Assembly (NCBI GenBank): GCA_020346245.1
Contig: CP070778.1
Coordinates: forward strand, 233,703-266,322
Length of the DNA stretch: 32,620 bases
Direction: 5' to 3'
DNA from: Flavobacteriaceae bacterium
Lineage (GTDB): Bacteria > Bacteroidota > Bacteroidia > Flavobacteriales > Flavobacteriaceae
Part shown: positions 16,505-24,736 of the stretch, in pieces
Position numbering within the stretch: position 1 is the first letter of the stretch
How the letters are laid out: each line of letters begins with the position of its first letter
The notes under the pieces: model-generated
Databases searched by the model: none
Told to the model about the DNA's origin: nothing
What the model saw: the letters and a program-made list of their open reading frames with translations, nothing else
Position numbers and translations under genes: made by a program

Positions 16505-17343
16505 CAGATACAGAGATAGAACCGGAATTTATACCAAAAAAAGGCTGGAAATATAAGCTTCATGAAATAATTTACGGCACTCATACGCCTGCAGGTAAAC
16601 TATTTGATATAGTTCTGCTGGTGGTTATTGTATATAGTGTTATTATAGTAATGCTGGAGAGTGTTCCAAGAATAGATGCCAAGTTTCATTCTTTTCTTAA
16701 TATTTCGGAATGGATAGTCACCATTTTATTTACCCTGGAGTACATCCTGCGCCTTATATGTATAAAAAAGCCTTCAAAGTATATTTTTAGTTTTTTTGGT
16801 ATCATCGATCTTCTTTCTACAATCCCAAAATATTTATCCTTTTTTATAGGAGGGTCCCAGTATATTACTGCCTTCAGGGCGTTAAGACTTCTTCGTGTTT
16901 TCAGGATTCTAAAATTAGTTCGTTATGTTGGAGAGTCGAATAATTTGTTAAGAGCCTTGAGAGCGAGCCGAACCAAGATTTTCATTTTCGTATTCTTTGT
17001 GCTAATTGTTTCTGTTATACTTGGGACAATAATGTATTTAATAGAAGGACCCGAACATGGCTTCAACAGTATACCGCATAGCGTATATTGGACCATTGTA
17101 ACTCTGACAACGGTAGGCTATGGCGATATCTCGCCCGAAACCGGATTAGGGCAGTTCATTGCTACGTTAATTATGATAATTGGTTATGGCATCATTGCAG
17201 TCCCAACCGGAATTGTGACTGTTGAATTTGCTAAGGGACAGAAAAAGGATTCTGTTGAAGAGAAATTAATCTGTGAAAATTGTTCTAGCGAAGGACATCC
17301 ACCTGAAGCAAAGCATTGCTTTAATTGCGGAAGTAAACTATAA
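16501..17343 (+). CDS. Voltage-gated potassium channel with C-terminal zinc ribbon
   Basis: Six-helix ion channel of the inner membrane. Predicted helices: S1 34-53, S2 69-88, S3 97-116, S4 about 123-142, S5 158-181, S6 about 217-243. S4 carries basic residues at every third position (126, 129, 132, 135, 138, 141), as in true voltage sensors. The pore loop has the K+ selectivity filter TLTTVGYGD (204-209 is TVGYGD), and S6 ends in a PTGIVTVEF gate. The cytosolic tail carries four cysteines, C258, C261, C273 and C276, in a CxxC...CxxC pattern that probably forms a zinc ribbon. The start is GTG, overlapping the exonuclease stop by 4 bases; the stop overlaps the miaA ATG by one base. Confidence 0.94.
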   Translation: MTDTEIEPEFIPKKGWKYKLHEIIYGTHTPAGKLFDIVLLVVIVYSVIIVMLESVPRIDAKFHSFLNISEWIVTILFTLEYILRLICIKKPSKYIFSFFGIIDLLSTIPKYLSFFIGGSQYITAFRALRLLRVFRILKLVRYVGESNNLLRALRASRTKIFIFVFFVLIVSVILGTIMYLIEGPEHGFNSIPHSVYWTIVTLTTVGYGDISPETGLGQFIATLIMIIGYGIIAVPTGIVTVEFAKGQKKDSVEEKLICENCSSEGHPPEAKHCFNCGSKL

Positions 17344-18254
17344 TGAAAAAGGTGCTTATTACGGTTGTAGGACCAACTGCTATTGGCAAAACAAAATTAG
17401 CCATTAAACTGGCAAACTATTTCAAAACAGAGATCATCTCTGCGGATTCCAGACAATTTTTCAAGGAAATGTCAATAGGCACGGCGGTTCCTTCCAGACA
17501 TGAATTAGAATCTGTTCCACATCATTTTATTCAACACAAGAGTATTCACGAAGCATACAATGTAAGAGATTTTGAAAAGGATGCTCTTAAAATACTCAGG
17601 AATCTATTTAAGAAGCATGATTATGTTGTTATGGTGGGCGGCAGTGGCTTATATATTGACGCGGTTATTCAGGGTTTAGACACCTTCCCGGAGGTTGATA
17701 AGGAAATACGGGTTAATTTAAATTCCAGTCTAAAAAAAGATGGAATCGAAGTATTACAAAATCAACTTAAAGAGCTGGACCCGCAATATTATGCGAAAGT
17801 GGATATTCAAAATCCACATAGAATAATTCGTGCCCTGGAAATATGTCTGGGTACAGGTAAATCCTATTCTTCCTTTATAAATAAAAAAAAGCTTCCCCGG
17901 CCATTCGGCACAATTATGGTAGGCCTTTCCACAGAAAGAAGCATTCTATATGATAAGATTAATAAACGGGTAGATACTATGATTGAAAACGGACTTATAG
18001 AGGAAGCCAGATCATTATATGAGCACAAATATTTAAATGCATTGCAAACTGTTGGCTATACGGAACTTTTTAACTTTTTTGACGGCACATGGGATCTGGA
18101 TTTTGCTATTTCCGAGATTAAAAAGAATACGCGGCGTTTTGCAAAAAGGCAATTAACCTGGTTTAGAAAAAATAAGAATATTATTTGGGCAGACAGAATC
18201 ACTTCATTTGAGGAGATAATTGATAAAATTATATACTTAAGGCAAAATATGTAG
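17343..18254 (+). CDS. miaA: tRNA dimethylallyltransferase MiaA
   Basis: Adds a dimethylallyl group to N6 of A37 in tRNAs that read codons starting with U, which improves decoding. At 303 aa it is normal length. Motifs: P-loop VVGPTAIGKTKLA (GPTAIGKT at 10-17), IISADSRQFFKEMSIGTA, VPHHFI, the YNVRDFEKDA swinging-helix region, VMVGGSGLYIDAV, the PHRIIRALEI segment, TVGYTELFNF, and the C-terminal NTRRFAKRQLTWFRK. It starts on the TAATG that ends the channel gene and stops one base before gntK, so it belongs to a translationally coupled operon. Confidence 0.97.
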   Translation: MKKVLITVVGPTAIGKTKLAIKLANYFKTEIISADSRQFFKEMSIGTAVPSRHELESVPHHFIQHKSIHEAYNVRDFEKDALKILRNLFKKHDYVVMVGGSGLYIDAVIQGLDTFPEVDKEIRVNLNSSLKKDGIEVLQNQLKELDPQYYAKVDIQNPHRIIRALEICLGTGKSYSSFINKKKLPRPFGTIMVGLSTERSILYDKINKRVDTMIENGLIEEARSLYEHKYLNALQTVGYTELFNFFDGTWDLDFAISEIKKNTRRFAKRQLTWFRKNKNIIWADRITSFEEIIDKIIYLRQNM

Positions 18255-18255
18255 G

Positions 18256-18759
18256 ATGATACAAGAGGATTCGAAAATTTACTTTATTATGGGTGTTTCA
18301 GGTTGTGGCAAATCCACAATTGGGAATTTACTGTCTGATGAACTTAAAATTCCTTTTTATGATGGTGATGACTATCACTCTGATGCCAATGTTGAAAAAA
18401 TGGCATCGGGACAGCCATTAACCGATGATGATAGAATGGAATGGTTAGTAAGATTAAATAAATTAGCACGTAACAGGCGTGAAAAAGGTGCAATTATAGG
18501 TTGTTCCGCATTAAAGGAATCCTACAGGCAAATCTTAGAGGATAACCTTGAAGAAGACGTAAGGTGGATTTATCTAAATGGTTCTTTTGATGAAATAATG
18601 AGTCGTCTAAGCCAACGAAAAGGACATTTTATGCCAGCAGAACTTCTGGAGTCTCAGTTTGAAACTCTGGAAATTCCGGAAAATGCCATAAAGGTTTCAA
18701 TTAATCATTCTGCCAGGCAAATAGTCAAACGAATCTTAGATCTAATAAAATCCCATTAA
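18256..18759 (+). CDS. gntK: Gluconokinase (GntK type)
   Basis: Phosphorylates D-gluconate to 6-phosphogluconate, feeding the pentose-phosphate or Entner-Doudoroff routes. The 167-aa P-loop kinase has IMGVSGCGKSTIGNLL near residues 11-26, then FYDGDDYHSDANVEKMASGQPLTDDDR (substrate-binding), IIGCSALKESYRQIL and the lid-like QRKGHFMPAELLESQFETLE, all typical of GntK. No gluconate permease or gnt regulator lies nearby. It ends the plus-strand run, and its stop codon merges into the A-run of the following terminator hairpin. Confidence 0.93.
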   Translation: MIQEDSKIYFIMGVSGCGKSTIGNLLSDELKIPFYDGDDYHSDANVEKMASGQPLTDDDRMEWLVRLNKLARNRREKGAIIGCSALKESYRQILEDNLEEDVRWIYLNGSFDEIMSRLSQRKGHFMPAELLESQFETLEIPENAIKVSINHSARQIVKRILDLIKSH

Positions 18760-18789
18760 AAAAGGCACCATTATCCGGTGCCTTATTTT
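18758..18789. terminator. Bidirectional intrinsic terminator between gntK and the response regulator
   Basis: AAGGCACC (18762-18769) pairs perfectly with GGTGCCTT (18777-18784) over a 7-base loop. Read on the minus strand it is followed by six T; on the plus strand by TTATTTTA. It fits termination of both convergent operons. Confidence 0.9.
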
Positions 18790-18807
18790 ATGATCTTTAA
18801 TACTAAA

Positions 18808-19512
18808 TCAGCTTTTTACAACAAGCCTGAAACCTTCGCCGTGGATATTCAAAATTTCAACCACATCATCTCTCTTAAGATATTTACGCAATTTGGCAAT
18901 ATAAACATCCATACTCCTGGAGGTAAAATAATTGTCATCACGCCATATTTTAGTCAAGGCTAATTCTCTAGGCATAAGGTCATTCTCATGTAAAGCCAAC
19001 AACCTTAATAATTCATTTTCTTTCGGAGATAATTTTATAGGCTCCTCATCCTTATATTTAAGAAACCTCAGCTTAGAGTTTAAGTGGAAGTTTCCAATAT
19101 TAAATTCAAATTGTTTACTATCAGCAAGGGTATTTGAAGCTTTTCTTTGAAGAATGGCCCTTATTTTCATAAGTAAAACTTCAGAATCAAAAGGTTTGTT
19201 CAAATAATCATCAGCACCGGCTTTATAGCCCTTAAGAACATCTTCTTTCATGGTTTTGGCCGTAAGAAATACAATTGGAACGTTCTCATTCTTCTCACGA
19301 ATTTCCCTGGCAAGGGTAAACCCATCTTTATAAGGCATCATCACATCCAATATGCAGATGTCATAATTGTCTTTTTTAAATTTCTCAAAGCCTTCCATGC
19401 CATTCTTTGCCAATGTAACATCAAAATCGTTCATGGATAGGTAATCCTTTAAAACGATTCCAAAGTTTGGATCGTCTTCTACTAAAAGTATTTTTTTGTT
19501 TTCTGTTTCCAT
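18808..19512 (-). CDS. OmpR-family response regulator (RprY-like)
   Basis: DNA-binding response regulator paired with the upstream histidine kinase. The 234-aa chain has a receiver domain with acidic pair D13/D14 (LLVEDDPNFG), phospho-acceptor D56 (CILDVMMPYKDG), T84 (VFLTAKT) and K106 (YLNKPF). The winged-helix effector domain (about 130-232) contains IKLSPKENELLRLLA, PRELALTKIW, SRSMDVYIAKLRKYL and a wing ending in NIHGEGFRLVV. It is 6 bases downstream of the kinase gene, in the same transcript. All key residues are intact. It resembles the Bacteroidota RprY type; its regulon is not deducible here. Confidence 0.95.
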   Translation of the reverse strand: METENKKILLVEDDPNFGIVLKDYLSMNDFDVTLAKNGMEGFEKFKKDNYDICILDVMMPYKDGFTLAREIREKNENVPIVFLTAKTMKEDVLKGYKAGADDYLNKPFDSEVLLMKIRAILQRKASNTLADSKQFEFNIGNFHLNSKLRFLKYKDEEPIKLSPKENELLRLLALHENDLMPRELALTKIWRDDNYFTSRSMDVYIAKLRKYLKRDDVVEILNIHGEGFRLVVKS

Positions 19513-19518
19513 AAATTT

Positions 19519-21099
19519 TTAAATTAATGGTAGTTTAATATAGAAGCTACTTCCTTTATCTTTTTCACTTTCAGCATAAACTTCGCCTTGGTGATCTTCA
19601 ACAATTTTCTTTACGTAAGCTAATCCTAGCCCATGTCCTTTAACATTATGTATATCTCCTGTGTGCTCTCTGTAAAATTTTTCAAAAACTTTTTTCAACA
19701 CAGCTTTACTCATTCCTGCACCCTGATCCTGTACTTTAATGACAATATAATTATTGGCAATCTCCGTAAAAACATCAATTTTAGGAGCTTCTGGTGAATA
19801 TTTCACAGCATTGTCCAATATATTTACCATAACATTTCCAAAATGCATCTCATTCGCCAACACCTCAGATCTTGATGCGTCTAAATGTGTGCGAATATAC
19901 CCTCCCCTGTCTGTTACAATAAGTTGTACATGAGTAATTGCTTTCTTAATAATGTCGTGAACATCTACTCTGTCCTTACTTATATCTAGTTGGTTTTTTT
20001 CCAGTTTAGAAATCCTAAGAACATTTTCAACCTGCGCATGCATTCTTTTGTTCTCTTCCCGTATCATTTGCAAATACCGCTGCACCTTTTCCTGATCCCC
20101 AATAATTTTAGGGTTTTTTATTGCCTCAACCGCCAAGTTTATTGTAGCAATGGGTGTTTTAAACTCGTGAGTCATATTATTTATGAAATCTGACTTTATT
20201 TCTGAGATTTGCTTTTGTTTTATTAACTGATAAATTGCACCTGCATATGCCACAACTATGATAAGAGTGAACACTAGAGATAAGATGGCCATTCCGAGAA
20301 TAGTTTGCAGTAAAAACTTTTTCTTTTTAGGAAAAGACAATAAGAACGTAAAATTACTTAATCCCTCACTGTTCTTAAAGAAGGGAGCTCTATATAATGT
20401 TGTTCCGCTATATTTGAATCTATTGGATTTCAATTTGGTAGGTAAGCCCTTGCTATAGACGCCATACTCATATTCAATATCCATACCCCTGTTCTCCAGC
20501 TCGCGGTCCAGCAATAATTCTATTTCCTGTTTTGTAACGCGTTTATGAATGGGAACTTTTTCTGCATATTCACGATAGACATCGTCAAAAATTGCCTTAT
20601 CGATAGATGACAAGCCGCCTACCTTCTCCAATTTTTGTATTGGGTTTAGTTTATAGCTTTTGCCATCCAGCCCAAAATCCTCTTTATAAACTGTTTTCGT
20701 GCGTTTACTAGTGTAATTTTTTATTGTTGTGGTATCATTACCATTGCCACTGTCAAAGAACGTAGATGCGATATTATAATCCTCTTCCAAAATTCCATGC
20801 GAATAGAATAGAATTTCGTTAGAATTTATATCCCGATCAATAAAAAATATGTTACTTAAATGGGAACTCTTAAACTCTCCTACGCTGTCTTTAAGATTTA
20901 AAAATCTCTCGGAGTAATCGCCCATTTCTCGGTCTTCAATTTTGTCAATTACCTTATAAAGAACTTCCGAAACTGTATTTGAAAATTGTTCTTCTTTATC
21001 TTCAACAGAACTTTTTATCCAATACAGTTGCACAGAGATAATCCCAATAAGAGAGAGGCTCATTAAAATGACCAGGCTAACAAATAATCTCTTATTCAT
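19519..21099 (-). CDS. Membrane sensor histidine kinase (RprX-like)
   Basis: HisKA-type kinase of 526 aa. It has two membrane helices (about 5-27 and 263-292) that flank a periplasmic region of about 235 residues resembling no sensor domain I know. In the cytosol come the H box MTHEFKTPIATINL with H311, the N box VMVNILDNAVKYS (N430), G1 VQDQGAGM (458-463), F box VFEKFYR and G2 GHGLGLAYVKKIV. The catalytic core is complete. It is the first gene of a two-gene unit with the response regulator. The 79-base upstream gap holds a direct repeat and a palindrome that may be the autoregulatory site. Confidence 0.95.
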   Translation of the reverse strand: MNKRLFVSLVILMSLSLIGIISVQLYWIKSSVEDKEEQFSNTVSEVLYKVIDKIEDREMGDYSERFLNLKDSVGEFKSSHLSNIFFIDRDINSNEILFYSHGILEEDYNIASTFFDSGNGNDTTTIKNYTSKRTKTVYKEDFGLDGKSYKLNPIQKLEKVGGLSSIDKAIFDDVYREYAEKVPIHKRVTKQEIELLLDRELENRGMDIEYEYGVYSKGLPTKLKSNRFKYSGTTLYRAPFFKNSEGLSNFTFLLSFPKKKKFLLQTILGMAILSLVFTLIIVVAYAGAIYQLIKQKQISEIKSDFINNMTHEFKTPIATINLAVEAIKNPKIIGDQEKVQRYLQMIREENKRMHAQVENVLRISKLEKNQLDISKDRVDVHDIIKKAITHVQLIVTDRGGYIRTHLDASRSEVLANEMHFGNVMVNILDNAVKYSPEAPKIDVFTEIANNYIVIKVQDQGAGMSKAVLKKVFEKFYREHTGDIHNVKGHGLGLAYVKKIVEDHQGEVYAESEKDKGSSFYIKLPLI

Positions 21100-21143
21100 C
21101 GTTTCGGTAAATTTAAAAATTTAACATTTAGTGGATTGCCTGT

Positions 21144-21170
21144 TTAACCTAACCTTAACAAAAATGTTAA
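21144..21170. promoter_or_regulatory. Phased direct repeat plus palindrome upstream of the two-component operon
   Basis: On the plus strand TTAAC at 21144-21148 repeats at 21155-21159, exactly 11 bases on (GTTAA repeats on the minus strand), with a partial CTAAC copy between. TTAACA-AAAA-TGTTAA (21155-21170) is also a perfect palindrome. OmpR-type regulators commonly bind direct repeats one helical turn apart, so this may be the autoregulatory site. Confidence 0.45.
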
Positions 21171-21178
21171 AAAAGCAC

Positions 21179-21766
21179 CTAGGCCACCATTTTAGTGAGT
21201 TGATAGTGAATTTCTTCAACCTGTAATCTGGTCTTTTCCAAGTCCGTATTTTCGATAACATAATCAGCCAAAGGAATCTTTTTAGAATCGTCCCACTGAT
21301 TCTCCATTCGTGCTAAGATCTCCTCTTCAGATATGGTATCTCTTGCTAAGATTCTTTGTAAACGAACCTCTTTTGGGGCCTTTACAAGTATTATTTTATC
21401 AAATGTTTTATAGGAATTGTTTTCAAAAAGTATTGCGGCCTCCTGAATCACATATGGCGTTTTTTTCGTTTTTGCCCATTCAATAAAATCATGTTTAACA
21501 GCGGGATGAACTATGGCATTGAGCTTTTGAAGTAATTCCTTGTCTTCAAAAACCTTATCTGCTATATATTTTTTGTTTAACTTTTTTAATACATAGGACT
21601 CCTTTCCTAAAAGATCAATTATTGAAGTTCTGAGCTCCTTAGAATTTTGCATTAATTTTTTAGCTTTCAAATCAGAATTATAAACTGGTACACCAAATTC
21701 TTTAAATAATTTGGCCACTGTTGTTTTACCACTACCTATACCGCCCGTTAATCCTATGATCTTCAT
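21179..21766 (-). CDS. coaE: Dephospho-CoA kinase
   Basis: Last step of CoA synthesis: ATP-dependent phosphorylation of the 3' hydroxyl of dephospho-CoA. The 195-aa protein begins MKIIGLTGGIGSGKTTVAKLF with the P-loop near 7-16. It has VPVYNSDLKAKKLM (acidic substrate motif), AIVHPAVKHDF, the VIQEAAILFENNSYKTFDKIILVKAP lid region, and RILARDTISEEEILARM with the lid arginine. Its start overlaps the stop of the YbbR-like gene by 4 bases, so it is translationally coupled to that gene. coaBC, another CoA-pathway gene, lies elsewhere in this window in a different operon. Confidence 0.96.
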   Translation of the reverse strand: MKIIGLTGGIGSGKTTVAKLFKEFGVPVYNSDLKAKKLMQNSKELRTSIIDLLGKESYVLKKLNKKYIADKVFEDKELLQKLNAIVHPAVKHDFIEWAKTKKTPYVIQEAAILFENNSYKTFDKIILVKAPKEVRLQRILARDTISEEEILARMENQWDDSKKIPLADYVIENTDLEKTRLQVEEIHYQLTKMVA

Positions 21767-22719
21767 TGGCGTTTTAGAATAAATTCCACTTCATTCTCCA
21801 ACAACTGAACACTATACACATCGACAGGTTCTTCCATAAGACTTACCCGAAGATTTTGATTGTCTCCTCTTTCTTCCTGAAAATCCGCCACAATTTTAAA
21901 ATCTGAAGGACCAATATCTTTTAATCTTTCTATTCTGGCTTTGCACAGAACCTCCAGTGTATTGGGAAAAGTATTTATTTGGGTCCCCTCAGGAATATTG
22001 ATAACCTCAACAGGGATTTTTATTACTTTTTCCGAGAATCGAAAAACATTCCCGGAGATCCTTACATTTTTTTCGGATAGTGCACAATTCGCCAGCTCTT
22101 CCGGCAAAACAAGATCAACTACTATTGAAAAATCTTCACTAATTTCATTGAGCTCAACTTCAGATGTTGAAACCGAATTAATAATATCTAATTCCTTAAT
22201 TGGTCCCCTTATTTCTACAAGCGAAGGCTCCATAGTTAATTCGCCTTCTACAAGGTAATTCTGCGCAGGATTTATTTTAATATTCGAAGAGATAGGAACT
22301 TCTTTGGATCCAAGCTTGTAAAAATCCAAATAAAGCGTATCCTTTTCTACTTCCAAAAGAGTCATGGAAGCAGATAATTGGCGCTCTACCTGTTTCCTGA
22401 AATCAAGTTGTGAAATGTAAAATTTCGAATCGTTATTAGCTACGGCAGACAAATCTATCTTTATTTTTTTCCTATTGAAATTAAATCCTAAAAACTGAAA
22501 CCCGCTGGCTCTGAGCTTAACGTCAACATCCTTAAAAGTATTATCGGCCAAAAGCAGGCTGTCTGGCACATTAATATACTCCAGATCAAAAGTAGTCCGG
22601 TCAACATAAGTCTCAGATAGCTTGCTCACAAGCCAGGCAAGAAAAGAGCATAGAAGGAAGATTAAAAAGATGTTTATCTTTCTTTTGTCACTATTCCTTT
22701 TTACTTCTTTCTGCTCCAT
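21763..22719 (-). CDS. YbbR/CdaR-like membrane-anchored protein
   Basis: A 318-aa protein with one N-terminal membrane helix (about 14-33, INIFLIFLLCSFLAWLVSKL) and an extracytoplasmic region of repeated beta modules of about 80 residues typical of YbbR (VDRTTFDLEYINVPDSLLL, YLVEGELTMEPSLVEIRGP, VIKIPVEVINIPEGT). In Firmicutes the homologue CdaR controls the diadenylate cyclase CdaA. No cyclase gene is in this window, so that role is only suggested. It sits between a glycosyltransferase and coaE, overlapping both (1 and 4 bases); YbbR-coaE pairing is frequent in Bacteroidota as I recall it. Confidence 0.85.
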   Translation of the reverse strand: MEQKEVKRNSDKRKINIFLIFLLCSFLAWLVSKLSETYVDRTTFDLEYINVPDSLLLADNTFKDVDVKLRASGFQFLGFNFNRKKIKIDLSAVANNDSKFYISQLDFRKQVERQLSASMTLLEVEKDTLYLDFYKLGSKEVPISSNIKINPAQNYLVEGELTMEPSLVEIRGPIKELDIINSVSTSEVELNEISEDFSIVVDLVLPEELANCALSEKNVRISGNVFRFSEKVIKIPVEVINIPEGTQINTFPNTLEVLCKARIERLKDIGPSDFKIVADFQEERGDNQNLRVSLMEEPVDVYSVQLLENEVEFILKRQ

Positions 22720-23735
22720 TATACTTGTTTAAAAAACAATTCGGGAAAAATTTCCTGTGGCTTACTTTTGCTAAAGTTAACCAAGATTACTGATTTTAAA
22801 AAACCATATCCATAACCAAGAAATTGGATTATTACAGCAATAATTGCCAGAAGAGCAACTAGCAGATTTTTATTCTTTAATAAGGCATCTAAAAAAATAA
22901 ATGTAAAATATACGGCATAAAGTATCCCTGGCCATTTGTATATCCCTTCTCCAATGATCAATAATACTATAGAAATTATGAACCCTAAGCAGAAAAGAGA
23001 AGGAAACCAATAAAATATTCTGGAAGAACCCGGATGCCAGATATTAAGGATTGGACGCACCATACCAAACTTTTTAACCTGCAAAAAGAACTTTTTGAAA
23101 CTAATTCTTCGCTTATGATAAACATACGCCTCCCTGATTAATTTAGTTTCATAACCTTTTTCCCATAAGCGCATACTTAGATCAGGGTCCTCGCCGGGAT
23201 GTATATTTCCAAAGCCCCCAGACGCTTCAAAAGCCTTTTTGGAAATCCCCATATTAAAACTTCTGGGCTGAAATTTATCTACAATTTTCTTATTTCCTCT
23301 GATTCCTCCGGTAGTGAAAAAAGAGGTCATGGCATAATTTATGGCTTTCTGAACGTCTGAGAATGTATGATGCGCGGCATCAGGGCCACCAAAACAATCC
23401 ACATATTTAGTGTCTAAGGATACGGCTGCATTTTCGAGATAATTGGCAGGAATTATGCAATCTGAATCTAGTATTATAAAATAATTACCACTAGCCCGCT
23501 GCATACCATAGTTTCTGGAATCCCCCGGCCCAGTGTTGTTTTTAAAAAGATAGGTGATATTCAGTTTTTCTTTATAATCCTCAATAACATTTTTAGAGGT
23601 TATTGCAGAACCATCTTCCACGATAACTATTTCATATGATTTATCATAGGACTGATGCAAGAGACTCTCCAAAAGTTCACGAATTTCATCAGGTCTGTTG
23701 AACACAGGAATGATTAAAGAAAAAGAAAGTTTCAT
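22719..23735 (-). CDS. Family 2 glycosyltransferase, membrane-associated
   Basis: GT-A-fold glycosyltransferase of 338 aa that probably adds a sugar to an envelope glycan or lipid. It starts SFSLIIPVFNRPDEIRELLESLLHQSY, then IVIVEDGSA, NNTGPGDSRNYGMQRASGNYFIILDSDC with the metal-binding DSD at 90-92, FNMGISKKAFEASGGF and GEDPDLSMRLWEKGY (ED catalytic base motif). The C-terminal third has hydrophobic segments (about 245-265 and 268-320) that would hold it in the inner membrane. The donor and acceptor are unknown. It heads the overlapping GT2-ybbR-coaE unit; the fabI terminator lies just upstream. Confidence 0.92.
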   Translation of the reverse strand: MKLSFSLIIPVFNRPDEIRELLESLLHQSYDKSYEIVIVEDGSAITSKNVIEDYKEKLNITYLFKNNTGPGDSRNYGMQRASGNYFIILDSDCIIPANYLENAAVSLDTKYVDCFGGPDAAHHTFSDVQKAINYAMTSFFTTGGIRGNKKIVDKFQPRSFNMGISKKAFEASGGFGNIHPGEDPDLSMRLWEKGYETKLIREAYVYHKRRISFKKFFLQVKKFGMVRPILNIWHPGSSRIFYWFPSLFCLGFIISIVLLIIGEGIYKWPGILYAVYFTFIFLDALLKNKNLLVALLAIIAVIIQFLGYGYGFLKSVILVNFSKSKPQEIFPELFFKQV

Positions 23736-23755
23736 ATCACAATTAGGGTATACAT

Positions 23756-23783
23756 AAAAGCCATCCTGAACTGGGATGGCTTC
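23756..23783 (-). terminator. Intrinsic terminator of fabI
   Basis: Minus-strand AAGCCATCC (23774-23782 complement) pairs with GGATGGCTT (23758-23766 complement) over a 7-base loop, followed by TTAT. It lies between the fabI stop and the glycosyltransferase start. Confidence 0.75.
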
Positions 23784-23801
23784 CTAATTTTTAAGATCCT
23801 T

Positions 23802-24614
23802 TTAATCAGCAAAATGCTCAATTACTTCCTGGCTCACACCTGTACTTGAAAAACCACCATCATGAAACAAATTTTGCATCGTAACTTTTCTTGTAAGATC
23901 TGAAAAAAGAGAAACGGTATAGTCTGCGCAGTCCTGAGCACTTGCATTACCCAAGGGAGACATCTTTTCTGCATAATTAATAAAACTATTAAAACCTTTT
24001 ACCCCCTGGCCGGCAGTAGTTGGCGTGGGAGATTGGGAAATTGTATTGACTCTTACCTTCTTCTCTTTTCCAAAAAAGTATCCAAAACTCCTGGCAACAG
24101 ATTCAAGATAAGCTTTATTATCCGCCATATCATTATAATCGGGAAACGTGCGTTGTGCAGCCATATAGGTCAATGCCACTATACTCCCCCAGGGATTCAT
24201 GGCGTCTGCTTTGTATAAGGTTTGCATAACCTTATGGAATGAAAGTGCAGAAACGTCCCATCCTTTAGTTGTAAAGTCATATTTTTCATCGGTATATAAA
24301 CGTCCCTTACGGACATTAACCGACATTCCAATTGAATGTAAAACGAAATCGAGTTTACCTCCCAAAATTTCCATCGATTTGGAAATCAATTCATTTAAGT
24401 CATCTTCATTGGTAGCATCCGCAGGCACTATTTGTGAACCGGTTTTCTCTGCCAGAGCATTAATCTGACCCATCCGCATTGCAATTGGAGCATTGGTAAG
24501 AACAAATGTCCCCCCCTCTTCATGAACACGTTCGGCTGTTTTCCATGCAATTGAGTTTTCGTCAAGAGCCCCAAAAATAATTCCCTTTTTCCCTTTTAAT
24601 AAGTTATATGCCAT
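23802..24614 (-). CDS. fabI: Enoyl-[acyl-carrier-protein] reductase FabI
   Basis: NAD(P)H-dependent reduction of trans-2-enoyl-ACP, the last step of each fatty-acid elongation cycle. The 270-aa short-chain dehydrogenase has LLKGKKGIIFGALDENSIAWK (variant cofactor loop of FabI), LDFVLHSIGM, and the FabI catalytic spacing Y150, Y160 and K167 (Tyr-x6-Lys between the last two) in VALTYMAAQRTFPDYNDMADNK. PTPTTAGQGVKGF forms the flexible substrate loop and LFHDGGFSSTGVS ends the fold. It is monocistronic with its own -7 box and terminator. The family is the triclosan target; the motifs do not show any resistance change. Confidence 0.95.
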   Translation of the reverse strand: MAYNLLKGKKGIIFGALDENSIAWKTAERVHEEGGTFVLTNAPIAMRMGQINALAEKTGSQIVPADATNEDDLNELISKSMEILGGKLDFVLHSIGMSVNVRKGRLYTDEKYDFTTKGWDVSALSFHKVMQTLYKADAMNPWGSIVALTYMAAQRTFPDYNDMADNKAYLESVARSFGYFFGKEKKVRVNTISQSPTPTTAGQGVKGFNSFINYAEKMSPLGNASAQDCADYTVSLFSDLTRKVTMQNLFHDGGFSSTGVSQEVIEHFAD

Positions 24615-24642
24615 GTTAGAGTGCTTTGGTTTAATTTGAAGT

Positions 24643-24650
24643 CAAAGATA
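24643..24650 (-). promoter_or_regulatory. Probable -7 box of fabI
   Basis: Minus-strand TATCTTTG is an exact TAnnTTTG match, with 28 bases between it and the fabI ATG. Confidence 0.5.
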
Positions 24651-24736
24651 TCTAAAAAAGTAGAACTAAACCGCTCCTGCCGGATATTTGAATCGCACTT
24701 TGTAAAAGGAAATATACCCTATTGTAATTTTGCTTC

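Noticed and set aside
21941..22258. Open frame of 105 codons opposite the YbbR-like gene
   Set aside because: Ser/Thr-rich antisense shadow, without homology or a start signal.
24725..24732. Plus-strand TAATTTTG, an exact -7 motif
   Set aside because: No plus-strand gene follows; it lies at the recN 3' end and is expected by chance in AT-rich DNA.
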